From: Bolinopsis microptera
Lineage: Eukaryota > Ctenophora > Tentaculata > Lobata > Bolinopsidae
Assembly: GCF_026151205.1 (NCBI RefSeq)
Contig: NC_087082.1
Location: 4,588,908 to 4,652,907 of the forward strand
Length of the DNA: 64,000 bases
Reading direction: 5' to 3'
In this document: piece after piece, positions 35,037-45,829 of the stretch
Layout: every line of letters starts with the position of its first letter
Position numbering within the stretch: position 1 is the first letter of the stretch
Position numbers and translations under genes: made by a program
Notes under the pieces: generated by a model
What the model was told of the DNA's origin: nothing
What the model saw: only the letters and a program-made list of their open reading frames with translations
Database searches by the model: none

Positions 35037-35659
35037 CATCTATTGCTTGTTATTTAAGCCATTTCATCTCTAGTAGATTCAAATAATTTCTGCAATTCTG
35101 AATTATGTTGCTGAACAAACTTGACAATCACCATTAGAAAGAAGGTGACATGTTTATGGACCCAGAACTAGCTAAGACAGCTAAGACTCTGTGTACATGC
35201 GAATCACTTCAAGAATCTTCTTGATGAAAGAAGCTTGTGTGGTTTGTTAAAAGACTTCGATCCGCTCACAGCCATGCAGATTAAGACGAATTTAGATCGA
35301 CATTATTTTGATAACAATGAAAACTCAAATGGTTTGATTTTTAGCTAAATTACCATAATTATTATAATTAATTAAATACAGGCTGACAATGTTTCATTTC
35401 ACAAAATGTATCTGAATAATGTAATTTTAACTGAATCTTAAGCTGTTCAAAAAGCTTTGTTAGATGATGTTATCGATGCTGTATAAGTTGAAACCTTTTG
35501 ATGATGAGAGGTACATGAACAAACCTACACTAAACAATACTACATTCCAGCTTGAAACGAAATGAGTGGAGTTGAACGACGCCTGTTTATCGAAACTACA
35601 TCAATCAACTTTTCAACTATGCAGGTTATTAATGAAATGAAATGAAATACTACTACTTT
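35037..35659. other. non-coding stretch
   Basis: AT-rich sequence with no supportable gene or repeat. Confidence 0.5.
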
Positions 35660-35920
35660 GTCGGAACTAAGTCCGATCTACGCCAGATAACCCCCTCCAT
35701 ATATCCCTGTCCCGCATCAGAGTTCACAGTTCCTCTTTTGAGTTTGTCCCAATTTCCTTCAGTAACATAGACAAGTAGCTTTGTCTTGGTCGGCCTTGCT
35801 GTGCTCTACAATGCATAGGTTTCCATTAGACTAAATCACTGGCAAGTAGCTCAGGATGTCTGATGCAGTGTCCTGCCATTTTTAGTCTCCTGCTTCGTAA
35901 CTTGATTGACAGCCTTGGTA
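35660..35920 (-). pseudogene. LINE ORF2 C-terminal fragment
   Basis: On the minus strand the frame reads LRSRRLKMAGHCIRHPELLA, then QQGRPRQSYLSMLLKEIG and RDRDIWRGLSGVDRT. The Arg-rich GHCIRHPE ... GRPR ... RDRDIWR pattern is typical of the C-terminal end of many invertebrate LINE ORF2 proteins. Two in-frame stops interrupt it (after ASDLV, and after KEEL). It lies downstream, in the same orientation, of an ORF1-like fragment (36070-36684), so the two may be the ends of one internally deleted LINE. Confidence 0.62.
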
Positions 35921-36014
35921 GACTACCATACAAAATTATATTACTGATTAAAAATTATATCACACATTTTTGTGTGAACATTTTCAAATCGTTTGGGTGG
36001 GTGCAACACCCTTT

Positions 36015-36034
36015 GGGTGGGTGCGCACCCACCC
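36015..36034. repeat. perfect 20-bp GC-rich palindrome
   Basis: GGGTGGGTGCGCACCCACCC is its own reverse complement and is the only GC-rich patch between two LINE fragments. It could be a hairpin or the scar of a foldback insertion; no flanking duplication is clear. Confidence 0.7.
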
Positions 36035-36069
36035 GAACCTACACGGTGGAGCCATGCCTGCTTTGGCTA

Positions 36070-36684
36070 TATGTTTCATTTCCAAGACCAACCGCTGATG
36101 GATAACTCGATCTTCAGGTGATCGATCTGGAGAGATGAAAACAGTCTTAGGATCTTCACACAGTCTCAGCTTTTTGGCATTTACTAATATCTGATGAACG
36201 GTAAGTTAGAATTATCTAGCGAAACTTTGACTGGTCTAGTCTTGTTGGCTGATTTTCTCCCAACCCAGATAGCTTCAAAACGTGGTTTTTCTTCAATCTG
36301 CTGAAAAATCACGGTAACTTTATTGCACAGTTCCTCTTCATCAGTCTCCTTCAAACCAAAGATGAGCACATTCCTACTGCGATCCTCTTCCGATACACCA
36401 TTCTGTACAACCTTTTTTAAATTCTCTTCTGCAAGCACAGGTGCATTTTTAGTCACAGCTTGACTGTATGACTTCATCTCAGCTTGGACAGTGTCTTGAA
36501 CGGCGGTCTTGACGGTGGAGTGCATGGATTCCAACTGCTTCGATTTAGTTTCCAGAAGTTCAGCCTGCAGCTTGATAACAGTACTTTGCGATCGGATAAG
36601 ATCGCTCTTCAACTCCTCCATATCTTTCTTGTTATCCAGAAACGTACTTACATGATTATCGGTAGTCTGATACGCAGAATACAA
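36070..36684 (-). pseudogene. LINE ORF1 protein fragment (coiled coil plus RRM-like)
   Basis: Minus-strand frame from an ATG at 36684: a coiled-coil region (DMEELKSDLIRSQSTVIKLQ and on), then DRSRNVLIFGLKE, the start of an RRM-like fold common in LINE ORF1 proteins, then AIWVGRKSANKTRPVKVSL. A +1 frameshift near 36190 is needed to continue into VNAKKLRLCEDPKTVFISPD and RSPEDRVIHQRLVLEMK, which matches the usual C-terminal domain. ORF1 proteins bind the element's RNA. The frameshift makes this copy a pseudogene. Confidence 0.65.
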
Positions 36685-37603
36685 ATTATAAATGTTTTAC
36701 TGAAACTGACTTCACTGGCTTTTTGAACGTTTCAACTGAAAACTCAGATTTATTGTCACAGTTCGTAGCTTCCGCGAGTTCAGTGATCCAACCGTTATAG
36801 ACCTCATACTCTTCAGTAATGTAGCTAGGTAGAATAAACTGACAATCTTTGAAGAGTATCCATTTCCTCCATCGATTACTTGTACTTGTATAAAGTAAAA
36901 ACACAGTACCAGCAAAATGGCAGTTGTAATGTAGCGATAAAATAGAGATATGAGCTAGATTATCAACACGTAAAAAAAAACTGTAAAACTGTATCATAAT
37001 ATTATTATGCTTTTAACATCATCTGTTGTGATATACATGACAAAGGGTTGGAAATGTACAGTAACCTTACTATATTGCAATTACACAATATTATGTGAAC
37101 GACCCCTAACCCCTTATCTAAGGCTCTATAAGTATTGAATAATGATAACTGCAGGATTTCAAAATGTACAAGGCATCATATCAAAGATTGCATATGCCCG
37201 AAAGAAGGACAAATCCAATTTGGCTCTCTGGATGTATGGAAAGCTCTCAACCTTCCAGAAAAGGACTGGTTAACGGAACACTTAAATCCCTCCGACAGGT
37301 AATTATTATAAATAATAATTTAGTCTACACTTCATTATGTCAAATCACCTACCATAATGAAGAACTAAAATTGTTGTGTTACGTAACCAAGTTACGTAAC
37401 CAAGTTTAATGTGACTCAATTTTGGTGGAACTTTAGAATTTGGACGTTATATCTATCATGTTCATCTTAAATCTCATATTATATACTCAATATTCAATTA
37501 AACAGACAAAGATAACCTCTCTAGGCCCTCTGGTGGTGACGTATAAGTGCTTTCTCAGTACTTTCTCTCGCTTTTGGACAAATCCAGTGAGTTAACTTTT
37601 TAT

Positions 37604-37770
37604 CAGTGGTCGACCGGGGGCAGGATTCTGACCGGGGCCGGGGAGCCCCAATATAGCCGGGGCCGGGGCTGACCACTGAGAATTGGCCGGGGCCAGGGTT
37701 TACCCCCGGAGAATTGCCAATCTTTGGCTGGGGGTTGTGATTTTGGCCAGGGGGCACCGGGCGACCACTG
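37604..37770. mobile_element. hAT-like MITE, 167 bp
   Basis: The ends are CAGTGGTCGACCGG and CCGGGCGACCACTG, flanked by the exact 8-bp duplication CTTTTTAT (37596-37603 and 37771-37778). The 8-bp duplication and CAG/CTG ends fit hAT elements. The interior is rich in CCGGGGCC. Confidence 0.85.
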
Positions 37771-38030
37771 CTTTTTATGTCACGATTTTAAAACTTTATT
37801 CATAAGTTTATGAAACATCAAAACTCTGCATGCTCTGCATTATGTAAAGTCAGTCATGCACTAGAGCACAGTTCACATATAATAACATAATCCAGCCTAG
37901 GGGAGGGGGTTTGAAATCGCTTGTGCTAGAGTGATTTATACTCAATAGCTATGTGAAAAGTGGCTCAAGGAGGGGAGACCGACGTAAACAATTTTGAATT
38001 GGTAGAAGTTAAGTTTAGGCTTTAATAAAA
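37771..38030. other. short non-coding stretch
   Basis: No supported feature. Confidence 0.5.
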
Positions 38031-39295
38031 AACTTCACCGGACCGTTCCAAGCTGCCTACAAAGCTGGCAGGAGCTGTGCCGACCTAGTTTGGGCACAGA
38101 GCATGCTCATATCTGTAGTAATGAAGAAGGAGTTTGAATGGAACAAAGTGAGTATTGACATGTCAGCTGCCTTCAATACCATCCGCAGAGGTACAACAAT
38201 CAGACTACTAGAAGCTGCAGGATGCTCCAGAGACGACCTGAGGCTTGTACAATACCTCATGGCTAACACCACTCTAGTAGTCAGAGTGTGTTCTACTGAC
38301 TCAGAGATGTTCTCTTTCAACATAGGAGCCTCCCAAGGAGACAGCACAGCTGGTAAATTGTTTACCCTCAATCTAGCTGGAGCTGTAGTGCACATAAGAG
38401 CAGTCCTCCCCTCAACCCCCAACCCTCCGATAGCCGATAACCACATGCCTCTTGAGTCCGGCTATTCAGACGATGTAGAGGAGATTGGTGAAGATATGGA
38501 GGAGTTACAGGATATCTTTCAGATCTCCAAGAATATTCTCAGTGAATGGAGTCTCTTTGTCAATGACACAAAGACAAAGTTTACCAGAGTGTATTTAGAA
38601 GAAGTTGGTGCATGTGACGAGTGGGATAATGAACTAAGAGGAAAAGAGGAGTGGAGAAACGAGACGCTTCTTGGTACTAAGCTTGGATCAGAGCAGGATG
38701 CTACTAATAGAATGAATAAAGCTAACACCGCCTTCTGGTCATTTGACAAGCTGTGGTGCCAGGGATCAGAGAGGAGTCAGATAACTGAGAAGAGAAAGAT
38801 CAAATCTACGACTCACTAGTAGTATCAGTGCTCCTGTACAACTGCTGCTGCTGGGCCGTACCTCAGCATGTTCTAGAGTCTGTTGATGTTGTTCAGAGGA
38901 AGCACCTCAAGCGCATCCTACACATCTATTGGCCTAGCTCAATATCTAACAAGGCCCTCTACGCTCGTACCCAGACCAGGCCCCTTTCCGAGAGAGTGGA
39001 AAAGGCACGGTGGACAATGCTAGGTCATGTTCTACGCATTGACAACGACACGCCTGCCTACCAGTCTCTGTTATTTGCTTCACTAGGATGTCAAACACTA
39101 AAGGGACGAGTGGGTAGACACAGGACTAATTTGTATGATATTATTGTGAAAAAGGACCTATTTAAGAGACAAATTTATTTGAAAAATGAAGATGATTTTA
39201 CCAACTTAGTGAACTTAGCAAGAGATAGAGTAGGATGGAGGAGTTTATTTACTTTGAGACATATTGAACGAATGAGTCTTCGTAAGCGTAAATAG
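38031..39295 (+). pseudogene. RTE-like LINE RT fragment with one frameshift
   Basis: The frame from 38031 gives PFQAAYKAGRSCADLVWAQ, then the motif-A-like VSIDMSAAFNTI (about 38145), a B-like block GASQGDSTAGKLFTL (about 38325) and the catalytic YSDDVEEI (about 38462). A one-base shift near 38800 moves to the next frame, which carries LLYNCCCWAV and the C-terminal GHVLRIDNDTP, a pattern common in RTE-type LINEs. The B block is unusual: QGDSTAGKLF replaces the usual PQGS or QGD-LSP-LF. There is no endonuclease upstream, so it is 5'-truncated. Clade assignment is tentative. Confidence 0.75.
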
Positions 39296-39675
39296 GCCAG
39301 CACTTTGCTGAGCCTCTTTAGGTGCTCTTTTGTTTATAGATGTTATTATATATTTAAAGAATATCATTCTTTTACCACATACATAAGACTTTGCCGTAGG
39401 GTATACAAAAATGTGACCATTCATCAATTTTCAGAGTGCTGTATCTGTACCCGAATAGAAATAAAGGATTTTAATGACACAGTTTTCTTCCGCTCTGAAA
39501 GTGAACGAATTACAAAACAGTCTAGAGAATTCCTCGCCCTGCTGCAGAAGATCAATCCTGGGTTGTGCTCACCAAAGCAAACCTCTTTTTTTGTGTATTC
39601 AGTGTCTTAACTATGTAAAAGACAACTATAACAGGGTGAGTGGTTTCCTCCTGTTTTACTAACATTTAAAAACAT

Positions 39676-40219
39676 CAGGAGGTGACCGGGATTCCCGGTA
39701 CCGGGATTGGCAATTTTGAGCTATCCCGGTCCCGGTCCCGGTCAAATGCTGATTTATTTATTTATGATCCCGGTCCCAGTCCCGGTCCCGGTTAATTCGG
39801 GATTCTTGGTCCCGGTCCCGGTCCTGGTCCCGGTCAATCACTCAAATTTGCCGGGATTTTGACCGGGATCTTTTACATAATTTCATTCACTGTGATTTTA
39901 AGTTTTTCCTTTCATTCATTGTGAATTTCATCTTTAAATATCCTCTGAGCCAAATACAACAATGTTTAAAATTGCTTAACAAGTTTGAGTAATAAATTAT
40001 GATCATGAATTAACCAGTAATCGACCGGAATTCCCGGTACCGGGAATCCCGGTACCGGGATTGGCAATTTTGAGCTATCCCGGTCCCGGTCCGGTAAATT
40101 GATAATCTCAATTTTGAGCTGTCCCGGTCCCGGTCCCGGTCCCGGTCCCGGTCCCGGTCAAGTCACATTTTGTATCCCAGTCCCGGTCAGGCCTGAAATC
40201 ATGTCCCGGTCACCTCCTG
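39676..40219. mobile_element. hAT-like MITE, 544 bp, CCCGGT-rich
   Basis: Inverted ends CAGGAGGTGACCGGGA and TCCCGGTCACCTCCTG, flanked by the exact 8-bp duplication AAAAACAT (39668-39675 and 40220-40227). The interior holds many CCCGGT repeats and two copies of an approximately 60-bp block starting CCCGGTACCGGGATTGGCAA (39690 and 40047). No coding capacity. Confidence 0.87.
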
Positions 40220-40782
40220 AAAAACATTATTATTCAAAGGTAAATAGACAGCGAGTAGTAATTTTTAATCCATTTCTATCGGATTTGCAAACTTTTAAAA
40301 TGATATAACACTTGTACGATCTCAAACTTATGTGATATGATACTGTTGATATAAATGTGGGAAGTAATAAAGTATTTGCAGGTGTACAGTGCTGTTTCTG
40401 AAATTGACGAATCCTCTTGTGATGAAGATTGAAGAAGCTATTGCCATCCAAGTGGAAAAAGTCCCGCCTTTGTCACCCTCCTCGAATAGAACTAAGAAAA
40501 TGTGGAGACTTTCTTCATTTAGTTCCAAATCAAGTGGACCAGATGTTGATTTGTTTGAAATGGACTGAGACTTGTGTTTCATATGCCAGGTTGAACAGGT
40601 TTGTGTGAAACTTTTGCTCGCAAATATAATTATTATACATATTATCTCGATTTAATTTTAAGAGTATGAGAGGTTATTCTTCTTTAACAATACGAATTTC
40701 CCTAGACGTTAGAAACGAAAAAGGATAGTCTGATTCAAGGAAAAGATAATAGTTTCTTCGTCGATTTCGCAACATACTATCT

Positions 40783-41136
40783 GTGGACATCTACAGAAAT
40801 CGTCAGGATCTGTGCAACATCGATGTTAATCCTGATTCGCACATGAACAAGTGCCCTGTTCTTAACCCTGAGAGTCTCGGAAAATATCTCTATAGCAAGC
40901 TAGGTAGATATCACAAAACATGTCGTTTGAGGTACAGCAACTCGAGGGTGAAACAATTGAAGGGTAAATTATCTGAAGCTGTAAGTTTAAAACCTGTCTC
41001 TAAGGCAGGTTTTAAAATGGAAAGACACGTGTCCACGCACGACAACACCAATGCTGCATTAATGAGTGCAGGTATTGATACGGACCTTTTAACTGGAGCA
41101 GGAGAATGTTTTACCAGAACTGTACCTCGTGTCTGA
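40783..41136 (+). CDS. unrecognised Cys/His-containing frame
   Basis: 117 codons in which KYLYSKLGRYHKTCRLRYSN resembles the Y-H-x2-C...Y/F pattern seen in repeat-encoded zinc-finger-like leaders of some invertebrate mobile elements. No domain can be named. The first codon of the open frame is not ATG; the first ATG lies about 20 codons in. May be a decayed transposon exon or chance. Confidence 0.3.
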   Translation: MDIYRNRQDLCNIDVNPDSHMNKCPVLNPESLGKYLYSKLGRYHKTCRLRYSNSRVKQLKGKLSEAVSLKPVSKAGFKMERHVSTHDNTNAALMSAGIDTDLLTGAGECFTRTVPRV

Positions 41137-41201
41137 CCTGAAGCTTAAGTACAATGACTATGTGACGTCTAATTTATCTGAGAACGCTGCAAACTCCAGC
41201 A

Positions 41202-41444
41202 ATGTTTAATCTGATCACATCAGTTTTCAGAAAGACAATGTCGGTAAGACGAGTTTGTTTCGACAGCAGGATCGTATCTAATCTTGCCGCAACAATAGAT
41301 GCGGATAGAGATGATAACACTTTAACAAAGACAGCACTCTTAAAGGAGATTAGAAAAGAAATCTTTCAATGTAGAAACGAATTCTATCAGAAGATTTATC
41401 TTCAAAAACATGTTCGATTTACTGATCGGACTGTAGAAATATAG
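41202..41444 (+). CDS. unrecognised short frame
   Basis: 80 codons with a charged helical C-terminal half (TALLKEIRKEIFQCRNEFYQ). No family recognised and no splice or promoter support. It follows the previous weak frame on the same strand, so they could be parts of one degraded element. Confidence 0.22.
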   Translation: MFNLITSVFRKTMSVRRVCFDSRIVSNLAATIDADRDDNTLTKTALLKEIRKEIFQCRNEFYQKIYLQKHVRFTDRTVEI

Positions 41445-42013
41445 TGTTTATGTGGATTAATCTGTTAAAGCAGGGCTATTGTATCATTTTAACATTAACT
41501 TTGCATAGTGATGATACGTTTATTGTGTCTCTTGTGATTATCTATTTCTACAGTGTTACGGTACCACGAGGTTTCTGGCGCAGTGACGCGCTTTCGAGCA
41601 AATATCGTGCTAGATACGTCACGCGCCGCAACCGAATCAGATTTAAGTGCACTTTTTCCATTGTAAACACTACATACGACGCGCAACACGTTCTACGAGG
41701 TCGAAATTTTCGAGGTCTCTAACACCGGAATGGAGCAATATTTAGACGATCTGACACTTTCTAGGGCTTAAGCAACCTAAGAGAAATTAGGGGAACAACT
41801 CAGAAAAAATTTTTAGTCGATATTCCGGTGTCTGTAGATGTCCGAAGTTTTGGCAGTAAAGTGCTCACAACACAGCTTCTGAAGGCTCTAGAAGGTTCCC
41901 GATACCGTCAGAGTGTTCAGTACACTCCATTCTATCATATAAGAACCCTAAAAGAAGTCCCAGGGCTCTAGCAAAGAAGCGTGATATTTGCCCGTAAGAG
42001 CCTCTACTATTAA

Positions 42014-42826
42014 CGGGTGATACTCGTAAAATATTTGTTTTAAATATTACTCGTCGACAGGACAGTCGACAAGTCCAACTCGGCGCGCGTCCTGGTAGGT
42101 AATAAACCTAAAACACATTTTCAACTTTATTCCAAATATAAGACCATTACACCAAAACCGTCAAAAAAATGTTGACGGATGTTACTCGTCTACATTTCTT
42201 CGAATTAGCGCGCACCGCTTTCTTCTCAAAATGACCGATGGCAAGTGCTAGGAAGCTAGTAGCGCGCGCCGGGCCAGACCATTAACAATGGTTAACAAAG
42301 AATTCAACTCAGAGCGCATCTTGGTAGGATTGTAATTGACGGATGTTACTCGTCTAAATTTCTTCGAAGTAGCGCGCGCCGGACCAGATCATTAACAATA
42401 GTCAAAATTGTAAGCCTACCGATTTTCGAAACATCGAAACTGAATCTGCAGAATTTCAAGAACATGAACAATTGTTTACTGGGCCGGGCCGCGCTCAGCC
42501 TGTCATTCCGCCTAATCTCTATTTAATGTTGTTTACAACATTAAAGCCTGGGGTCCTCAGGTAAAAAGCAACCTGTCAAATTTTTTGAGCGCGCACAAGG
42601 ATTTAATAAAGTTTTGTAGGTTTATAACCTACCTTGTATCACGTTGCGACCCCCACGGTCGTTTCACCCTTTATCGTCCTGACGATACAGGGGAGCCGCG
42701 CACTTCGTGCGGGTCAACGTATGACAAAACCTACCAGGACGCGCGCCGAGTTAATTGGACTCGTCGACGGTCCTCGTCGACGGTAATATTTGGAACAAAT
42801 ATTTTACGAGTATCACCCGTCACCCG
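42014..42826. mobile_element. TTAA-flanked inverted-repeat element
   Basis: Flanked by TTAA (42010-42013 and 42827-42830). The ends match in inverse orientation: CGGGTGATACTCGTAAAATA on the left, with its complement on the right preceded by an extra CGGGTGA. Similarity continues about 90 bp inward through GGCGCGCGTCCTGGTAGGT. The TTAA target suggests a piggyBac-like non-autonomous element. A motif GACGGATGTTACTCGTCTA recurs inside (42173 and 42340), with a relative just outside at 42905. Confidence 0.75.
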
Positions 42827-42830
42827 TTAA

Positions 42831-43218
42831 ATAAAGTTTAGCTAAAGCACTTCTGACACAATAGCTTCTTCAAATTAATGTAATTTGAATGTTTAATTTT
42901 TGTTTGACGGATCTGATACTCGTCTACATTTTTTAAAAATAGCGCGCTCCGCTTTTTAAAAAAAAATTTTTTCCGAGGAAAGTGCTACGAATTCATATTT
43001 TACTTTATTTATCACTGTGATCAGAAATATGTCAGTTCATATTTGAACATTGAAGACTTTTCATTGTTGAGTGTCAGAGAAGCCAGCAAGAAGTTATAAT
43101 TCCATTGTCATACCACAAAAGTAAAGCTGTCAAATCGTTTTTTATTTAACTCATGATTCCACTGCTATCAGGTACAAAGTAGATATGTGTAATTTAATGA
43201 CACATCATTCAGTACAGA
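42831..43218. other. non-coding stretch
   Basis: AT-rich, with one diverged copy of the GACGGAT...ACTCGTCTA motif near 42905. No gene seen. Confidence 0.5.
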
Positions 43219-43540
43219 GCAGTGGCGTAACGTTAATGGCTGATTTAACTTGGCGCCCCCCGGCGGCTCGAAAAAGTTGCCCAAATTTTTTGAGTTCCTA
43301 AAAATAAAAAATTTAAAAAAAAAAGGTCGGGTACCTTTTTTTGGCGCCCCCTACAGCTTTTTTTTTGCCCCTGGAGCAAAAAAGGACCCCACAAGTTTGT
43401 TTCACACCGACTGAGCGCTAAATTGGACAGGGGGATACACCAGGGGCGACTTTTCGTTGAGAAAGGGCGCCTTTTTGGCGCCCCCTGAGGGTGGCGCCCC
43501 CCGGCGTAGCCGGGGTGGCCGGGGCAGCGTTACGCCACTG
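43219..43540. mobile_element. hAT-like MITE, 322 bp
   Basis: Ends CAGTGGCGTAACG and CGTTACGCCACTG, flanked by the exact duplication GTACAGAG (43211-43218 and 43541-43548). The interior has several GGCGCCCCC blocks. A related right end, GGCGTCCCCCG...TTTCGCCACTG, lies at about 45178-45230, so the family is present more than once. Confidence 0.9.
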
Positions 43541-43548
43541 GTACAGAG

Positions 43549-44236
43549 TAGTTTTACTGGTACAGAGTAGTTTTATATATATATATATCTAGCCCTTTGG
43601 CTAGAGAATACTTTCTTGAATATTTTCGATAGTTTTTAATATTGGTAATATTTATGAATTGTAATTGATTGATATGTAATATTTAGGCCCTTGGCCAGTT
43701 TTCACAATAATATCTCCAAAAAAAATATTCCCGCTGCTAATTGCAAGTGGCCAGAGAAATTTAATCCGATTCTTTGTTTGATATATTTGCACAACATATA
43801 TCTTAATAATATCAGATTTAGGTTCATATCAATGGGATGGCCTTGTTTAATTAAATTTCAACTCTAGTACCCATTTTGAGTCACATTAAGTTGGACTGAA
43901 GAATGTGATATGTTTATATCAATCTTCCTTTTGTTTCACTTCAGTCATCAATCACGTTCTAGTTAGCTTTTTCATTTCTATATCTGCCGCCCAGACTACG
44001 ATTGTGTTCCGTCAAATATTCTCTCAACCTGTTCTTTTTTTAATGTCCAATATCACAATCTTATATCGAACGCCTGATCTAAAAATCGTTTGCGCAATAC
44101 AATTACACACAGTTAGTGGTCACCTTTCCTGGCTATCTCTGCCCTGTGTCAGAAACAACTGTAAAGTCAATTTCGAGATAATTTTCGAGAGACCCCCCCC
44201 CCCCCGGCCCCCTTAAGGGGTAAGATTAAGGAGTAA
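43549..44236. other. non-coding stretch
   Basis: A TA microsatellite near 43574-43588. The segment at about 44145-44200 (AAACAACTGTAAAGTCAATT and on) resembles the inverse of about 54110-54165. That suggests another dispersed repeat family, whose ends were not defined. Confidence 0.45.
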
Positions 44237-44501
44237 GATTAAGGAGTAAGATTCAAGCCAAATAAGCTTAGAGAAACCCTCCTTCCTTTGTTACATGAGT
44301 TCCCTCAGCCCCCCTCTAATCTGCATACGTAAGGGCTTACAACAAATTTACCAGAAGCATATCATTATAAAATTATTCAAACAATATACACATAAAATAG
44401 CAATGACCCTATATAAAATCTACCCTTTAAGAATTAAAAAGTTTCCTAAACAATCAAAAATTACCCTTGGCCTTATGGCTCCAAGTTAAGATCTAGACTG
44501 T

Positions 44502-44770
44502 TTATATCAACAATGTTTTTCTCGCACCTCTGTCTCCACGGAGAGAAATCACTGTTGTTCTTAGGATTTCAAAGCAAAGGCGCTTTCTAATGTATCCTAC
44601 AGCATCCGAGTACCTCTGGCCAGTGTGGTACTCCATCTTACTGGCCAGCTTCTTAACCAGTCTTTCAGCTTCACCACTCATTCCACCAGAAGTCGAGAAA
44701 ACTAAAGGTGTGAAGCTTCCTTTCTCCACTTCAAGAACCCTTGTGTTGTAACATCGCTAACATCGCTTTT
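44502..44770 (-). pseudogene. repeat-derived coding fragment with FSTSGGM motif
   Basis: On the minus strand the frame reads NTRVLEVEKGSFTPLVFSTS then GGM, a basic helix, and RKRLCFEILRTTVISLRGDR. This motif order (GSFTPLVFS-x-GGM ... R-L-F-LLR-x-LRG) recurs in repeat-encoded frames of many cnidarian and sponge genomes as I recall, usually at a protein C-terminus. I take it as a mobile-element remnant. No upstream catalytic domain is visible. Confidence 0.5.
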
Positions 44771-44815
44771 TATCATTTTCATGGGACTGGTACATCGCTG
44801 GGATCGATTTGCTTG

Positions 44816-44820
<5 letters not shown>

Positions 44821-44854
<34 letters not shown>
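44821..44854 (+). repeat. 34-base G homopolymer
   Basis: An uninterrupted G-run. Runs of this length often signal assembly uncertainty, and several more occur in the window (24384, 29119, 61317, 63580). Confidence 0.95.
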
Positions 44855-45829
44855 CTGGGGCATGAAATACCCTTACATCAAAAAATGCCCTCTCTGAAGC
44901 ATTCCAAATCGATCTTGCAGAAATGTCCAGCCTAGCTTGGTCTCCTAGGACTGTTCCCTTATAACAATAGCCATTTTCGTATTTGAGACTTGTTACTTAT
45001 GACAGACACACTTATATTGTGTGATAGACACCCCAGTTGGATGATTTTAGAGGATACGCCTACAAAATCTCTAAAAAAGTGTGTTTCTAGAGCAAAACGC
45101 GCAGTTTTGCAAGTACTGTAGTTAAGTTTTTCAAAATTGTCCCACATTCAAACAACGATTTTGCGCCCCCCTAAGATGGCGTCCCCCGCACAGCAGGGTT
45201 GGCGGGGCCCTTTGTTTCGCCACTGCCACCCCCACTCCCCCTGTTTTGACCTTATATACAATACTCATGATACTGTACTTGTTCAGCATGGTAAGCTTAA
45301 AGTATTATTATGAGTATCTATGGTGTGCAGAAGTTTTGAACATTAGTCAAATATCTATAACTAGAGGCTAGGGACTGGGTGGCTGTTAAATCCCACTGTC
45401 CCCTAATCTAGGGAGATAGCTTAGGATCCGTTATATCTGTGCAAAGTGACACATCTGTGTAATGTCTCATGAATTTTCATAAAGCCCCCCTAGGTGTACT
45501 TGATTCAAGCCAAATTAGCTTTAGGAACCCCCCCCCTCAGTCTGCAAATGTAAGGGCTTGCGTCACAATAGCCATTCTTCGTGACAGACACACTGAAAGT
45601 TGGGGTTTCTACACAATTCGCTTAGTGCACATCTAGTGTACTGTATATTAAATTGGGCACTCAGTGGCCGGGTTATAAGCCCAAATTATGTATGTAACTG
45701 ATTCCCCGCCCCCCCCCCCCCCTGCGGCCCCTCCCCAGTCCCCCCTTTTTGTTATTGTGACCTTAAATACAATACTTATGATAAATTGCATTTATTCAGC
45801 ATGCTAAGCTTAAAGATGAAACCCCTGTA

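Larger units (their letters stand above)
40228..42009. other. intergenic region with two unassigned frames
   Basis: Apart from the two weak open frames given separately, no gene is recognised. ACACCGGAAT near 41723 and ATTCCGGTGT near 41820 form a short inverted pair. Confidence 0.4.
44237..45815 (+). repeat. diverged direct duplications upstream of the EndoU gene
   Basis: Two paired blocks. TTCAAGCCAAATWAGCTT...GTAAGGGCTT appears at about 44252-44338 and 45503-45558. The block ACAATACTYATGATA...TTCAGCATGSTAAGCTTAAA appears at about 45257-45300 and 45771-45815. The second pair ends just before the EndoU reading frame, so the promoter-proximal sequence is partly duplicated. Confidence 0.6.
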
